Source: Pseudomonas sp. MWU15-20650
GTDB taxonomy: Bacteria > Pseudomonadota > Gammaproteobacteria > Pseudomonadales > Pseudomonadaceae
NCBI RefSeq assembly: GCF_023242475.1
Contig: NZ_JALJFG010000029.1
Span: 1 to 64,000, forward strand
Direction of reading: 5' to 3'
DNA length: 64,000 bases
In this document: piece by piece, positions 17,261 to 29,119 of the stretch
Position numbering within the stretch: the first letter of the stretch is position 1
Layout: each line of letters opens with the position of its first letter
Translations under genes and position numbers: made by a program
Notes under the pieces: generated by a model
Databases searched by the model: none
The model's input: the letters and a program-made list of their open reading frames with translations, nothing else
What the model was told of the DNA's origin: nothing

Positions 17261-19447
17261 ATGATGAACTGGCTGCAAAGCGGCAGCGACATGGCTGAGC
17301 GGGTTCGCCAGCATGATTGGGCCAGTACGCCCCTGGGGCCGCTTGACCAGTGGCCTGATGTGCTGAAGACCACGGTTGCGCTGTGCTTCGCGTCCCGCTT
17401 CCCCCAGGCGATCGTTTGGGGGGATCAGTTGATTACGCTCTACAACGATGCGTTCATTCCCATCCTGGGCAACAAGCCCGATGCATTGGGCCGCCCGTTC
17501 AATGAGGTGTGGCGTGAGGTATGGGACGATGTCAGCCCGATTGCCGGCGCCGCGTTCGACGGGCGTGCCACCTATATCGAAAACTTCCCGTTGCTGATCG
17601 AGCGTGACGAAGCACCGGAGCAAGCGTACTTCACGTTCTGCTACAGCCCCATCCGTGACCCCCACGGCGTGGTCGTCGGGATGCTCGACACGGTGACCGA
17701 GACCACCGCCACCGTCTTCCTTGCCCGCCGCCTGGCGGTGCTGGACGCTATCGGTAACAGCGTCGCCAATGCGACCGACGCCGAAGCGATCATGACCTCG
17801 ACCACCCACCTGCTGGCGGAACACCTGCACGCCTCCATTTGCGCTTACGCGGATATGGACGCCGATGAAGACGGCTTCACCATCCGTGGCGACTGGGCGG
17901 TACCCGGCACCCCGAGCATCATCGGCCATTATCGCCTGGCAGCGTTCGGCGAACGGGCCGTCACCTGCCTGCGGGCTGGCCAGCCATTGGTGATCCGTAA
18001 CAATTTGACCGAACTACCGGCCCATGAATCGGCGAACTTCCAAGCGTTGGGCGTGACCTCAACCATCTGTGTGCCGTTGATCAAGGACGGTCGCCTCACT
18101 GCGTTGATGGCGGTGCACGACACACAACCGCGCCACTGGTCGCCCTATGACCTGGCGCTGTTGGGTGAAGTCACCGAACGCTCCTGGGCACACATTGAAC
18201 GTGTGCGCGCCGATGCGGCGGTGCGCGAGGGTTTGGCGGCCTACACCGAACTCAACGCCACCCTGGAACAACGGGTCGAAGAACGTACCCTGGCGCTCGC
18301 CCAGGCAGAAGCCGCACTGCGCCAGTCGCAAAAGCTTGAGGCCATCGGCCAACTCACCGGCGGTGTGGCCCATGATTTCAACAACCTGCTGACGATCATT
18401 CGTTCCTCCGTGGACTTCCTGCGCCAGCCGGGCTTGTCGCAGGAACGTCGCCAACGCTACATGAGCGCCGTCTCCGACACCGTGGAGCGAGCCAGCAAAC
18501 TGACCAACCAACTGCTCGCCTTTGCCCGCCGCCAACCGCTGAACCCGCAAGTCTTCGATGTCGGTCAACGTGTGCAGAACATCGGCGAGATGCTCGAGAG
18601 CGTCACGGGTGCGCGCATTCACGTACAGGTCCAGTTGCCTGAACAGCCTTGCCACGCGCGCATCGACCCGAGCCAATTTGAAACCGCGCTGATCAACATT
18701 GCCCTCAACGCCCGCGACGCGATGAATGGCCAGGGCACCCTGACCTTGAAAGTGGCTGGGCACCAGACCCTGCCGCGCATTCGCGGGGATGCCGAGTCAC
18801 GCCTGCCCTATCTTACGGTTTCCCTGGCGGACACGGGCACGGGGATTCCCAGCGACACCTTCGAACGCATTTTCGAACCGTTCTTTACCACCAAGGCGGT
18901 TGGCAAAGGCACTGGGCTGGGCTTGTCCCAGGTGTTTGGCTTCGCCAAGCAATCGGGCGGCAATATCGATGTGGCCAGTACTGTCGGCCAGGGCACGGTG
19001 TTTACCCTGTACCTGCCACAAGTCGACAGCCAAGAGGCACCGCCCTTACCCGTCGCTGAACCGCTCATCCCCCTGCCGGGAAACGTCCGACAGCATGTGC
19101 TGATTGTGGAAGACAACCTGGAGGTGGGACGTTTCGCCAGCCAGATCCTGCAGGACCTGGGCTACCAGACCACCTGGGCCACCGATGCCCAGCAGGCACT
19201 GGCCCTTGCTGGTGAGGACGCCACGGCGTTCGACGCGATTTTCTCGGACGTGGTGATGCCGGGGATGACAGGCGTGGCGATGGCCAAGGTATTGCGCCAG
19301 CGCCGTCCGACGCTGCCGGTGGTGCTCACTTCCGGCTACAGCGAAGAACTGGCCGACAGTGGCTACGACGGCTTCGAGTTCCTGGCCAAACCCTACTCCG
19401 CCGACCAGGTCGCCCGGATCCTGGCCAAGGCCATCCCCCGAGACTGA
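17261..19447 (+). CDS. Soluble hybrid sensor histidine kinase with receiver domain (PAS-GAF-HisKA-HATPase-REC)
   Basis: 728 residues, no membrane segment. Order: PAS-like sensor (about 20-150), GAF domain (160-315), coiled coil (318-360), HisKA with phospho-acceptor His371 in GGVAHDFNNLL, HATPase_c (about 460-615) with NARDAM, DTGTGIP and KGTGLGLSQV, and a C-terminal receiver (about 618-725) with phospho-acceptor Asp663 in FSDVVMPG. The REC lacks an output, so signalling either goes through a separate phosphotransfer partner or is self-limiting. No cognate regulator is adjacent. Convergent with the diguanylate cyclase gene, 8 nt apart. Stimulus unknown. Confidence 0.88.
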   Translation: MMNWLQSGSDMAERVRQHDWASTPLGPLDQWPDVLKTTVALCFASRFPQAIVWGDQLITLYNDAFIPILGNKPDALGRPFNEVWREVWDDVSPIAGAAFDGRATYIENFPLLIERDEAPEQAYFTFCYSPIRDPHGVVVGMLDTVTETTATVFLARRLAVLDAIGNSVANATDAEAIMTSTTHLLAEHLHASICAYADMDADEDGFTIRGDWAVPGTPSIIGHYRLAAFGERAVTCLRAGQPLVIRNNLTELPAHESANFQALGVTSTICVPLIKDGRLTALMAVHDTQPRHWSPYDLALLGEVTERSWAHIERVRADAAVREGLAAYTELNATLEQRVEERTLALAQAEAALRQSQKLEAIGQLTGGVAHDFNNLLTIIRSSVDFLRQPGLSQERRQRYMSAVSDTVERASKLTNQLLAFARRQPLNPQVFDVGQRVQNIGEMLESVTGARIHVQVQLPEQPCHARIDPSQFETALINIALNARDAMNGQGTLTLKVAGHQTLPRIRGDAESRLPYLTVSLADTGTGIPSDTFERIFEPFFTTKAVGKGTGLGLSQVFGFAKQSGGNIDVASTVGQGTVFTLYLPQVDSQEAPPLPVAEPLIPLPGNVRQHVLIVEDNLEVGRFASQILQDLGYQTTWATDAQQALALAGEDATAFDAIFSDVVMPGMTGVAMAKVLRQRRPTLPVVLTSGYSEELADSGYDGFEFLAKPYSADQVARILAKAIPRD

Positions 19448-19455
19448 ACGACCGC

Positions 19456-20583
19456 CTACCGAGCCACCACCACCTGGTTACGCCCTTGGGCCTTGGCACG
19501 GTACAACGCCTTGTCGGCGCTGTTCATCAGGCCGTGCAGGTCCAGGTCACGGCCCTGGGTCGACGCCACGCCGAGGCTGGCGGTCAGGCCCCGCACCGGC
19601 TCCAGCTTCAGGCCGGCAATCGCCGCGATCAACTGCTCTGCGGTATCGCGCGCGTTCTCCAGTGAAGTGTTGGCCAGCAGCACGCCAAACTCTTCGCCGC
19701 CCAGTCGACCGTAGACATCGGCCTGGCGAAACGAGGCGCTGATCACCCCACCAACCTGGCGCAATACGTCGTCACCGGCCTGGTGGCCATAGGTGTCGTT
19801 GACATCCTTGAAGTGGTCCATGTCCAGTATGAGCGCGCACAACGGTTGCTGGCTCTGACGGCACTGCGCATACAGCAGCCGCGCCTGTTCGAAAAAAGCG
19901 TGCCGGTTCATCAGCCCGGTGAGTTCATCAGTCTGTGCGGCAAGGGTGGAAATCGTGTGAGCCCGTTCCATTTGCCGGGTAAGGCGAAAGGCTTTTTCCA
20001 GCGCATCGGAGAGTTTGCGCGTGGCACTCACCACGAAGCTCGAAAACACCAGCACCGCAATCGCCACGCCGACCTGCATGGACGAAGGCTGGAACAGCAA
20101 CCACAGCGTACACGGCAGCAGCACCAGGGCCATGGCCCCCAGCGTCATGTAGCGATAGGCCGAATAACAGGACACCGCACTGACCGACATGCCCACCGCA
20201 AACAGGATGACCAGCACCTGGGACACCCGGTCATCGTGGGGCATGAGCGCGAATGCGCCGATCCCCCAGATCCCGGCCGACAACATTAGCGTGACCCAGT
20301 AACGACGCTCCCAGCGCTGCGGCGTGCGCTCGCTGTCTGGGCTGCGAAACCAGTCCATGAACATCTTGAGCCGTAACAGGGAAGAACCCGCCAGCACCAT
20401 CAGCCACACCTGCATGACCGGGTGGTCAAAACGATCCCAGCACAGCCAGCACAGCATCACGGCGGCCAGGTAACTGCCGAAAATGGCGGAGAACGATTGT
20501 CGAAACAGCTGGTGCAGACGGTCCGTTCGCACCTGCTCTTCTATGACGTCATCCTGGTCCTGCGCACGGCTGAAGCTGTTCAT
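19456..20583 (-). CDS. Membrane-anchored diguanylate cyclase (GGDEF)
   Basis: 375 residues. About six hydrophobic segments span residues 33-185, then a GGDEF domain (about 212-372). The active site is GGEEF at 295-299 and the product-inhibition I-site RQAD at 286-289 has the correct 5-residue spacing, so it should be an active, feedback-inhibited c-di-GMP synthase. ATG 20583 gives the natural N-terminus (MNSFSRAQ). It lies 90 nt downstream of glgB on the same strand and could be read through from the glucan operon, which would link carbon storage to c-di-GMP; this is inference. Confidence 0.87.
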   Translation of the reverse strand: MNSFSRAQDQDDVIEEQVRTDRLHQLFRQSFSAIFGSYLAAVMLCWLCWDRFDHPVMQVWLMVLAGSSLLRLKMFMDWFRSPDSERTPQRWERRYWVTLMLSAGIWGIGAFALMPHDDRVSQVLVILFAVGMSVSAVSCYSAYRYMTLGAMALVLLPCTLWLLFQPSSMQVGVAIAVLVFSSFVVSATRKLSDALEKAFRLTRQMERAHTISTLAAQTDELTGLMNRHAFFEQARLLYAQCRQSQQPLCALILDMDHFKDVNDTYGHQAGDDVLRQVGGVISASFRQADVYGRLGGEEFGVLLANTSLENARDTAEQLIAAIAGLKLEPVRGLTASLGVASTQGRDLDLHGLMNSADKALYRAKAQGRNQVVVAR

Positions 20584-20673
20584 GCAATTCGCCTGTTTCG
20601 ACTGGGACGACAAGGGCAGCCATTGTGGCACCGTGCCAGCAGTCAGAACAACTGCGTCCAGCACGGTAAGCCT

Positions 20674-22907
<2,234 letters not shown>

Positions 22908-22911
<4 letters not shown>

Positions 22912-25900
22912 GACATCTCCCCCCCGCGTACAGGTTTGGATAAAGGTGTAAGCCCGCAGAGCAGGCCGTGCAAGCCTTGCAACGGCACGGGTAACCACGT
23001 CGGGCGATTTTCTGCTTCGTAGGCCACTTCGTACGCGGCCTTCTCCAGGCTGAACAACGTCAGCGCGGCCCCCTGGCCATGGCCATCCTGCCACTCATGC
23101 GCCAGTGTAGACGTCGCGGCCTGATAAGCCTGGGTAAATGCCTGGCGGGCTTCTTTCAGGTAGCGATCCGTCACGCGCTTGCGCGCCATGTCCGCTTCTG
23201 GCGAGTGATCCACGCCTTGCACATTCAGGGCCATCGCCGCCGCATAATCAAAGGAGCGCAGCACACCACTCACATCTTTGTAGGGGCTGTGCTTGCCGCG
23301 CCGTTCATGCAACGGCCGCGCCGGTTCCCCTTCAAAGTCGATCAGGTACGCATCGCCTTTGACCACCAGCACCTGGCCCAGGTGCAAGTCACCGTGGACG
23401 CGAATCCGTAGCCCACCCAGCGTGGCTTTGGCCAACGCCTGGACCTGGCTGCCGATGGCTTTTTTCTGCGCCAGTAATTCACTGACCCGCGCCTGATCCG
23501 CCGCGTTCAATTGGGCTTGATGAAGTTTCAGTAATTGCAAGGCGCGCTCGATTTGTGCGCCCACATCCTTGGCCCAGGCTCGGGTGTCCTTGAGCGTGGT
23601 GGCCTCGGGCGTGAAGTCGGTATCTGTGGTGGGGGCCGCCAGCAGCGCGTGCATTTCTCCCAGGCGCCGGCCCAGCAACCCGGCGAAATCCGCCAACTCA
23701 CCGAGGGCGTTGTAGTGCTGCTCCTGTTCGGAGGTGGCCTCGGCCAGCTCATCACGGATGGCGCGTTCCAGGTTGTTCTGGGTCCAACTCCAGGCATCGC
23801 CCTGGTTACTCAGGTAGCCCTGGGCAATCATCAGCAGGTTGTCCTGGCCTTGCCTATCGTGGCGGACCATCGAGCCCAGCAGCGGCGAGATATTCGGATA
23901 GCCGGCGGCGGTCAGGTAGGCGCTCATTTCCAGCTCCGGGTGCACCCCGGCACTGACCTTGCGAATCAGCTTGAGCACCAGGCTCTCACCCACCACCACG
24001 GAGCTGTTGGACTGCTCGGCCGACAAGTAGCGCACCGGGGATTCATCCGTCAGCGCCAACTGAGCCAAGTGCGCCGTTGCCGCAAAACGCAACTCACCTT
24101 CGCTGCAACTGAGCACCGTGTGGGCCTGCAGGGCCTGGATCACCGCGCGGATAAAAGGCTCCAGGCTGAACGCATCCGTCACCAACCCCACTTGGCGTGT
24201 ACGCCGTACCCGGGCCAGGGCCAATTGCTGCGGCAAGGCGCTGGTGAATTGGTCCTCGCCGAGAAAGCCCAACGGCAGTTGATAACGGCTGGTTTGGCCA
24301 CCGCTGCTGACATCCATTTCACTGAGCAGCACCGGATGCAGCGGGTCGCCAAAGCGCACGCCATACGCGATGTGCACGCTGTCGATCGCCGCGTCTTTAC
24401 CGGCAAACCAACGGCGCTTGGGTAGCCAGGCCGGCAGCGACGTACGCTCCAGGCTGGTGCGGCAAGGCTCCTCCAGCAACTCTTCCATGCGTTTTTTCAG
24501 CACCAGGGTGGTGAAGTCCGGCATGCTCTGCACCGGCTGCACATGCCAGCTGGGCATCTGGTTTTCCGCCGCCAGCACAAACCAATAGAAGCCGTACGGT
24601 GCCAGGGTCAGCAAGAAATTCAACTGGCCAATGGGCGGGAAGGCATTTGCGCCGAGCATCTCTACCGGCACCATGCCGGCAAAGGCCGACAGATCCAGCT
24701 CGGCCGCCTGGGCGCTGCGCGATACGTTGGCCACGCACAGGATGATTTCGGTACGCCCGTCCTCCCCAGTGTGTTCACGGGTATAGGCCAGGATACGGCG
24801 GTTGGTCGGCGAGAGCATTTTCAGGCTGCCGCGCCCAAACGCCTTGGACTGCTTGCGCACTGCCAGCATGCGCCGAGTCCAGTTCAGCAGCGAGTGTGGG
24901 TCTTGGGCCTGGGTCTCGACGTTGACCGACTGATAACCATATTGCGGGTCCATGATCGGCGGCAGCACCAGGCTAGCCGGGTCGGCGCGGGAGAAGCCGC
25001 CATTGCGGTCGATGGACCATTGCATTGGCGTGCGCACACCGTCGCGGTCACCCAGGTAGATATTGTCGCCCATGCCAATTTCATCGCCGTAATACAAGGT
25101 CGGCGTACCCGGCATCGACAGCAGCAGGCTATTGAGTAACTCGACCCGCCGGCGATCACGCTCCATCAGCGGCGCCAGGCGCCGACGAATGCCCAGGTTG
25201 ATGCGGGCGCGACGGTCAGCCGCGTAGTAGTTCCACAGGTAGTCGCGCTCTTTGTCGGTGACCATTTCCAAGGTCAATTCATCGTGGTTGCGCAGGAAAA
25301 TCGCCCATTGGCAGTTGGCGGGAATCTCCGGGGTCTGGCGCAAAATATCGGTGATAGGGAAGCGATCTTCCTGGGCCAAGGCCATGTACATACGCGGCAT
25401 CAACGGGAAGTGAAACGCCATATGGCACTCATCACCGTCGTCGCCTTTTTTGTCACCGAAGTACAACTGAGTGTCTTCCGGCCATTGGTTCGCTTCGGCC
25501 AGCAGCATGCGGTCGGGGTAATGGGCGTCGATTTCGGCGCGGATCTGTTTGAGTACAGCGTGGGTTTCGGGGAGGTTTTCGTTGTGGGTGCCGTCGCGCT
25601 CGATCAGGTAAGGGATGGCGTCCAGGCGCAGGCCGTCGATGCCCATGTCCAGCCAGTAGCGCATCACCGACAGCACGGCTTTCATGACTTGCGGGTTATC
25701 GAAGTTGAGGTCGGGCTGGTGAGAATAGAAGCGGTGCCAGAAGTACTGGCCGGCGACCGGGTCCCAGGTCCAGTTGGACTTCTCGGTATCGAGGAAGATG
25801 ATGCGGGTACCGTCGTACTTCTGGTCATCATCGGACCACACATAGAAGTCCCGCGCCGCCGACCCGGGCTTGGCCTTGCGTGCACGCTGGAACCAGGGAT

Positions 25901-26255
25901 GCTGGTCGGACGTGTGGTTGATCACCAGTTCAGTGATGACCCGCAGCCCGCGCTTGTGAGCTTCGGCGATAAAGCGCCGGGCGTCGGCCAGGGTTCCGTA
26001 GTCGCTGTGCACGCCACGGTATTCGGCAATATCGTAGCCATCATCACGGCGTGGCGAAGGGTAGAACGGCAACAGCCAGAGGGTGTTCACGCCGAGGTCG
26101 GCAATGTAGTCAAGTTTGGCGATCAGGCCAGGAAAATCACCGATGCCGTCGTTGTTGGAGTCGAAATAGGATTTGACGTGAACCTGGTAGATCACCGCGT
26201 CTTTGTACCAGAGCGGGTCTTTGATGAAGGTGGCCGCCTTGGGTTTCTTCGCCAT
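22908..26255 (-). CDS. treS: Trehalose synthase / maltokinase fusion
   Basis: 1115 residues, two enzymes in one chain. The N-terminal part (about 1-550) is GH13 trehalose synthase, which interconverts trehalose and maltose: nucleophile Asp212 (GLRLDAIPYL), acid/base Glu254 (LLAEANQW), Asp in FLRNHDELTL. The C-terminal part (about 600-1115) is a maltokinase (Pep2/Mak) with an aminoglycoside-phosphotransferase-like site: HGDLHLGQVLV and LIDFEGEPARP. Together they convert trehalose to maltose-1-phosphate, the GlgE substrate. ATG 26255 with AGGAG 6 nt upstream. Confidence 0.93.
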
Positions 26256-26301
26256 TGGAAACTCCTGAATACTCAAAAAAACGTGCAGGCCCAACCCGGT
26301 C

Positions 26302-26480
26302 GATGTGGGAGGGATCAAGCCCCAATTCCTGTCAGTCAAGCGCTATAACGAGCAACCGGTAACCTGTGGCGAGCGGGCTCGTCCCGCGTTGGGCTGCGCA
26401 GCAGCCCCAAAAGCTGTCTCTGCGGAGTATCGGGTACACCGCATGCGGCCTTCTTTGAGGCGTGCCCCCTCCCACATTCG
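26302..26480. repeat. Cluster of REP-like elements between glgE and treS
   Basis: Three elements in 180 nt: GATGTGGGAGGGATCAAGCC (from 26302); a GTGGCGAGCGGGCTCG element (from about 26366) with a GGGCTGC/GCAGCCC hairpin at 26391-26407; and CCCCCTCCCACATTCG (from 26465), inverted to the first. They fill most of the 238-nt gap and could form a long hairpin that separates glgE from treS mRNA levels. Confidence 0.6.
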
Positions 26481-26493
26481 ATTCGTGCCTGAA

Positions 26494-28482
26494 TTAAGAG
26501 GTGGTAATGCGCCAGATCCCAAACGGCATCTGCGGCTCTATGCGCATCCATTGGGTCTTGCCGTACCAGGTCCAGCGGTGGCCGTTCATCAAGTCTTCAC
26601 CCTGGGTCTGGGCGTCGTCCGGCAAGCCCATTTCCCACAGCGGTAATTCAAAGTGGGCTTCCTGGGCGTTGTAAGGGTCGAGGTTGACAGCCACCAGGAT
26701 GAAGTTGCTGCCATCCTCACTGCGCTTGCCGAAATACAGGATGTTGTCGTTCCAGGCGTTGTAGAGCTTCAACCCCAAGTGCGTGTGCAACGCCGGGTTC
26801 TGCCGGCGAATACGGTTGAGCTGGGCGATCTCGGCAATGATGTTGCCGGCGGCGGTGAAATCCCGCGGGCGGATCTCGTATTTCTCCGAGTCCAGATACT
26901 CCTCTTTACCCGGCACCGGCGCGGCTTCGCACAGCTCAAAGCCGGAATACATGCCCCACAGGCCCGAGCCCATGGTGGCCAGCGCGGCGCGGATCAAGAA
27001 GCCCGGGCGACCGGACTCATGCAGGAAGCCGGGGTTGATATCCGGCGTATTGACGAAAAAGTTCGGCCGGAAACAGTCGCGCCAGGGCGACTGGTTCAAC
27101 TGGCTGAAATATTCGCTCAGTTCCGCCTTGGTATTACGCCAGGTGAAGTAGGTATAGCTCTGGGAATAGCCGACCTTGCCCAGGCGCGCCATCATCGCCG
27201 GCGTGGTGAAGGCTTCGGCGAGGAAAATCACCTCAGGGTACTTGGCACGCACATCGCTGATCAGCCATTGCCAGAACGGCAGCGGCTTGGTGTGGGGGTT
27301 ATCGACACGAAAGGTCTTGACGCCCTCTTCCACCCAGCCCACCACGATGTCGCGCAACTCGGTCCACAAGCTTGGAATGGAGTCCGCCGCGTAGAAGTCG
27401 ACGTTGACGATGTCCTGGTACTTTTTCGGCGGGTTTTCCGCGTATTTGATCGTGCCGTCCGGGCGCCAGTTGAACCAGCCCGGGTGTTGCTTGAGCCACG
27501 GATGGTCCTGGGAGCACTGGATGGCGAAGTCCAGGGCGATTTCCAGGCCGTGGTCGGCGGCGGCTTTTACCAGCCGGCGGAAATCGTCGCGGCTGCCCAA
27601 TTGCGGATGAATCGCCTCATGACCGCCCTCCTCGCTGCCGATGGCATACGGGCTCCCCGGATCATCGGGGCCTGCGTTCAGGGCGTTGTTGCGCCCCTTG
27701 CGGTGGCTGCGGCCGATGGGGTGGATCGGGGGGAAGTACAGCACGTCGAAGCCCATGTCATGGATCATCGACAGGCGCGAATGCACGTCGTCAAAGGTAC
27801 CGTGGCGCGCCGGATCATCGGTGATCGAGCGCGGAAACAGCTCATACCAACTGGCAAATTGCGCGCGCTCACGTTCCACATCAATCGGGTAAACGCTGCT
27901 GACGCTCAAATAGGCACGGTGGTCGGCCTGGGTCATCAACTGTGCACTGTCTGCGTGCAGGAACTGGGCAACCTGCTCGGTTTCCAGCAGGCCGGAGAGC
28001 TCGTGATGCAGCAGCATCAGCCTGTCACGCAGCTCATTGTCGCTGCGCTCGGCGGCCTGCAATACCAGGCTGCGCCCTTCCTGCAACTCCAGACTGACCG
28101 GCACCCCGGCTTCATGTTTCTTGCGCAGTTCGTAACAGAAGCTGGCGAAGGTATCGATCCACGCCTCGATACAGAACTCGTGCGGGCCTTGGGCGGTGAC
28201 GGTAAACCCGCCCTCCCAGCCGTTGTTGCCGACGTCGGCCATGACCGCGCTATGCCAGCTTTCATCCCCAAGCCTGCGCCAACGAATCAGCACCGCCAGC
28301 GTGTCGTGACCATCGGCGAACACCGTGCTGGTGACATTGATCCGCTGGCCTACCACCGCCTTGACCGCAAACGCCCCGCCGTCGATCACCGGTGTGGTGC
28401 TTTCGATGGCGATCCTGGGCAACAGCAGTGCCTGCGACAGTGGCAATACGGCGTCTTCTGGCCTCAGTGTTTCAGCAGTCAT
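26494..28482 (-). CDS. glgE: Alpha-1,4-glucan:maltose-1-phosphate maltosyltransferase
   Basis: 662 residues. Extends alpha-1,4 glucan by maltosyl units from maltose-1-phosphate. GlgE hallmarks: FPPIHPIGRSHRKGRNN, FAIQCSQDHPWLKQHP, nucleophile Asp394 in FRVDNPHTKPLPFW and acid/base Glu423 in IFLAEAFT, at the same residue numbers as in the well-studied Streptomyces enzyme. Start ATG 28482 with GGGGAAG upstream. First gene of the glgE-treS-glgB operon; it closes the trehalose-to-glucan route with the two downstream genes. Confidence 0.93.
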   Translation of the reverse strand: MTAETLRPEDAVLPLSQALLLPRIAIESTTPVIDGGAFAVKAVVGQRINVTSTVFADGHDTLAVLIRWRRLGDESWHSAVMADVGNNGWEGGFTVTAQGPHEFCIEAWIDTFASFCYELRKKHEAGVPVSLELQEGRSLVLQAAERSDNELRDRLMLLHHELSGLLETEQVAQFLHADSAQLMTQADHRAYLSVSSVYPIDVERERAQFASWYELFPRSITDDPARHGTFDDVHSRLSMIHDMGFDVLYFPPIHPIGRSHRKGRNNALNAGPDDPGSPYAIGSEEGGHEAIHPQLGSRDDFRRLVKAAADHGLEIALDFAIQCSQDHPWLKQHPGWFNWRPDGTIKYAENPPKKYQDIVNVDFYAADSIPSLWTELRDIVVGWVEEGVKTFRVDNPHTKPLPFWQWLISDVRAKYPEVIFLAEAFTTPAMMARLGKVGYSQSYTYFTWRNTKAELSEYFSQLNQSPWRDCFRPNFFVNTPDINPGFLHESGRPGFLIRAALATMGSGLWGMYSGFELCEAAPVPGKEEYLDSEKYEIRPRDFTAAGNIIAEIAQLNRIRRQNPALHTHLGLKLYNAWNDNILYFGKRSEDGSNFILVAVNLDPYNAQEAHFELPLWEMGLPDDAQTQGEDLMNGHRWTWYGKTQWMRIEPQMPFGIWRITTS

Positions 28483-28687
28483 CGAGCATCTTCCCCTTAC
28501 GCCCCGTGGACGCTCTTTGCTTGATCCGATTTGTTCAGTGGGCCGAGCGTTCCCTGAGCAGGGCCGTATTAGGTCCGAGCCCGGGGCTTGATCAAAAGTT
28601 CAGGTGGATATGCCGCCACTGGGCGGGGAATCAATTCCCCCAGGCCACTGTCCACCGATAGAGCAAAGCACAAAGGAGGCCACAGCG

Positions 28688-28852
28688 ATGAATATCCCGA
28701 TCCCGGCGCAAACCCCTGACCCGAATATCGACAAACCCACGCTGCCGCCCAGCGAGCCGGCCCCGGTGCCTGAGCAGGAACCGCCGGAAAACGACCCACC
28801 TGCCGTGGAAGAACCGCCGACGACCATCCCCCCTGTGATCGTCACCCAATGA
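28688..28852 (+). CDS. Small proline-rich protein
   Basis: 54 residues, about one third proline with many Glu, no cysteine, signal peptide or membrane segment (MNIPIPAQTPDPNIDKP..., EPAPVPEQEPPENDPP). Such a chain would be extended and disordered. ATG 28688 has a near-perfect AAGGAGG about 9 nt upstream, and the codon use fits the genome, so translation is likely. No function can be assigned. Diverges from glgE across about 200 nt; a GGGGAA/TTCCCC hairpin (28625-28640) lies in that gap. Confidence 0.6.
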   Translation: MNIPIPAQTPDPNIDKPTLPPSEPAPVPEQEPPENDPPAVEEPPTTIPPVIVTQ

Positions 28853-28935
28853 CTATGGACATTGCCAAGGCCATGTCCTGCGTGGACTTGGGCAGTGACC
28901 GGATCTACATCACCAAGCCTGGTTCGGCGATTTAG
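28849..28935 (+). CDS. Tiny ORF overlapping the proline-rich gene (uncertain)
   Basis: 28 codons: MTMDIAKAMSCVDLG..., ending ITKPGSAI. The ATG overlaps the upstream TGA as ATGA, the layout of translational coupling. No similarity recognised; it may be chance or the remnant of a longer gene. Its stop is next to the Anr-like box. Confidence 0.25.
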   Translation: MTMDIAKAMSCVDLGSDRIYITKPGSAI

Positions 28936-28949
28936 TTGATCTGTATCAG
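28936..28949. promoter_or_regulatory. Candidate Anr/FNR box upstream of ccoG
   Basis: TTGATCTGTATCAG matches TTGATNNNNATCAA at nine of ten fixed positions (last A is G). It lies 171 nt before the ccoG ATG. CcoG serves cbb3 oxidase, whose genes are commonly Anr-controlled, so the site is biologically sensible; the long distance to the start codon is a caveat. Confidence 0.5.
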
Positions 28950-29119
28950 CCCATACGCTATCCCACTGCACCCCACAGGCCACGGGGTGCAGCACATTGT
29001 CGCAGGGGTGCATCGAAGCCTCATCTGATCCGCTTTTTATCGGCCTACCTGAGTCTGTTATGCAAACAGAGCGCCCGGCATAGTTCATTGGCCTGATGGA
29101 GGCTGATGAGCGAACGACC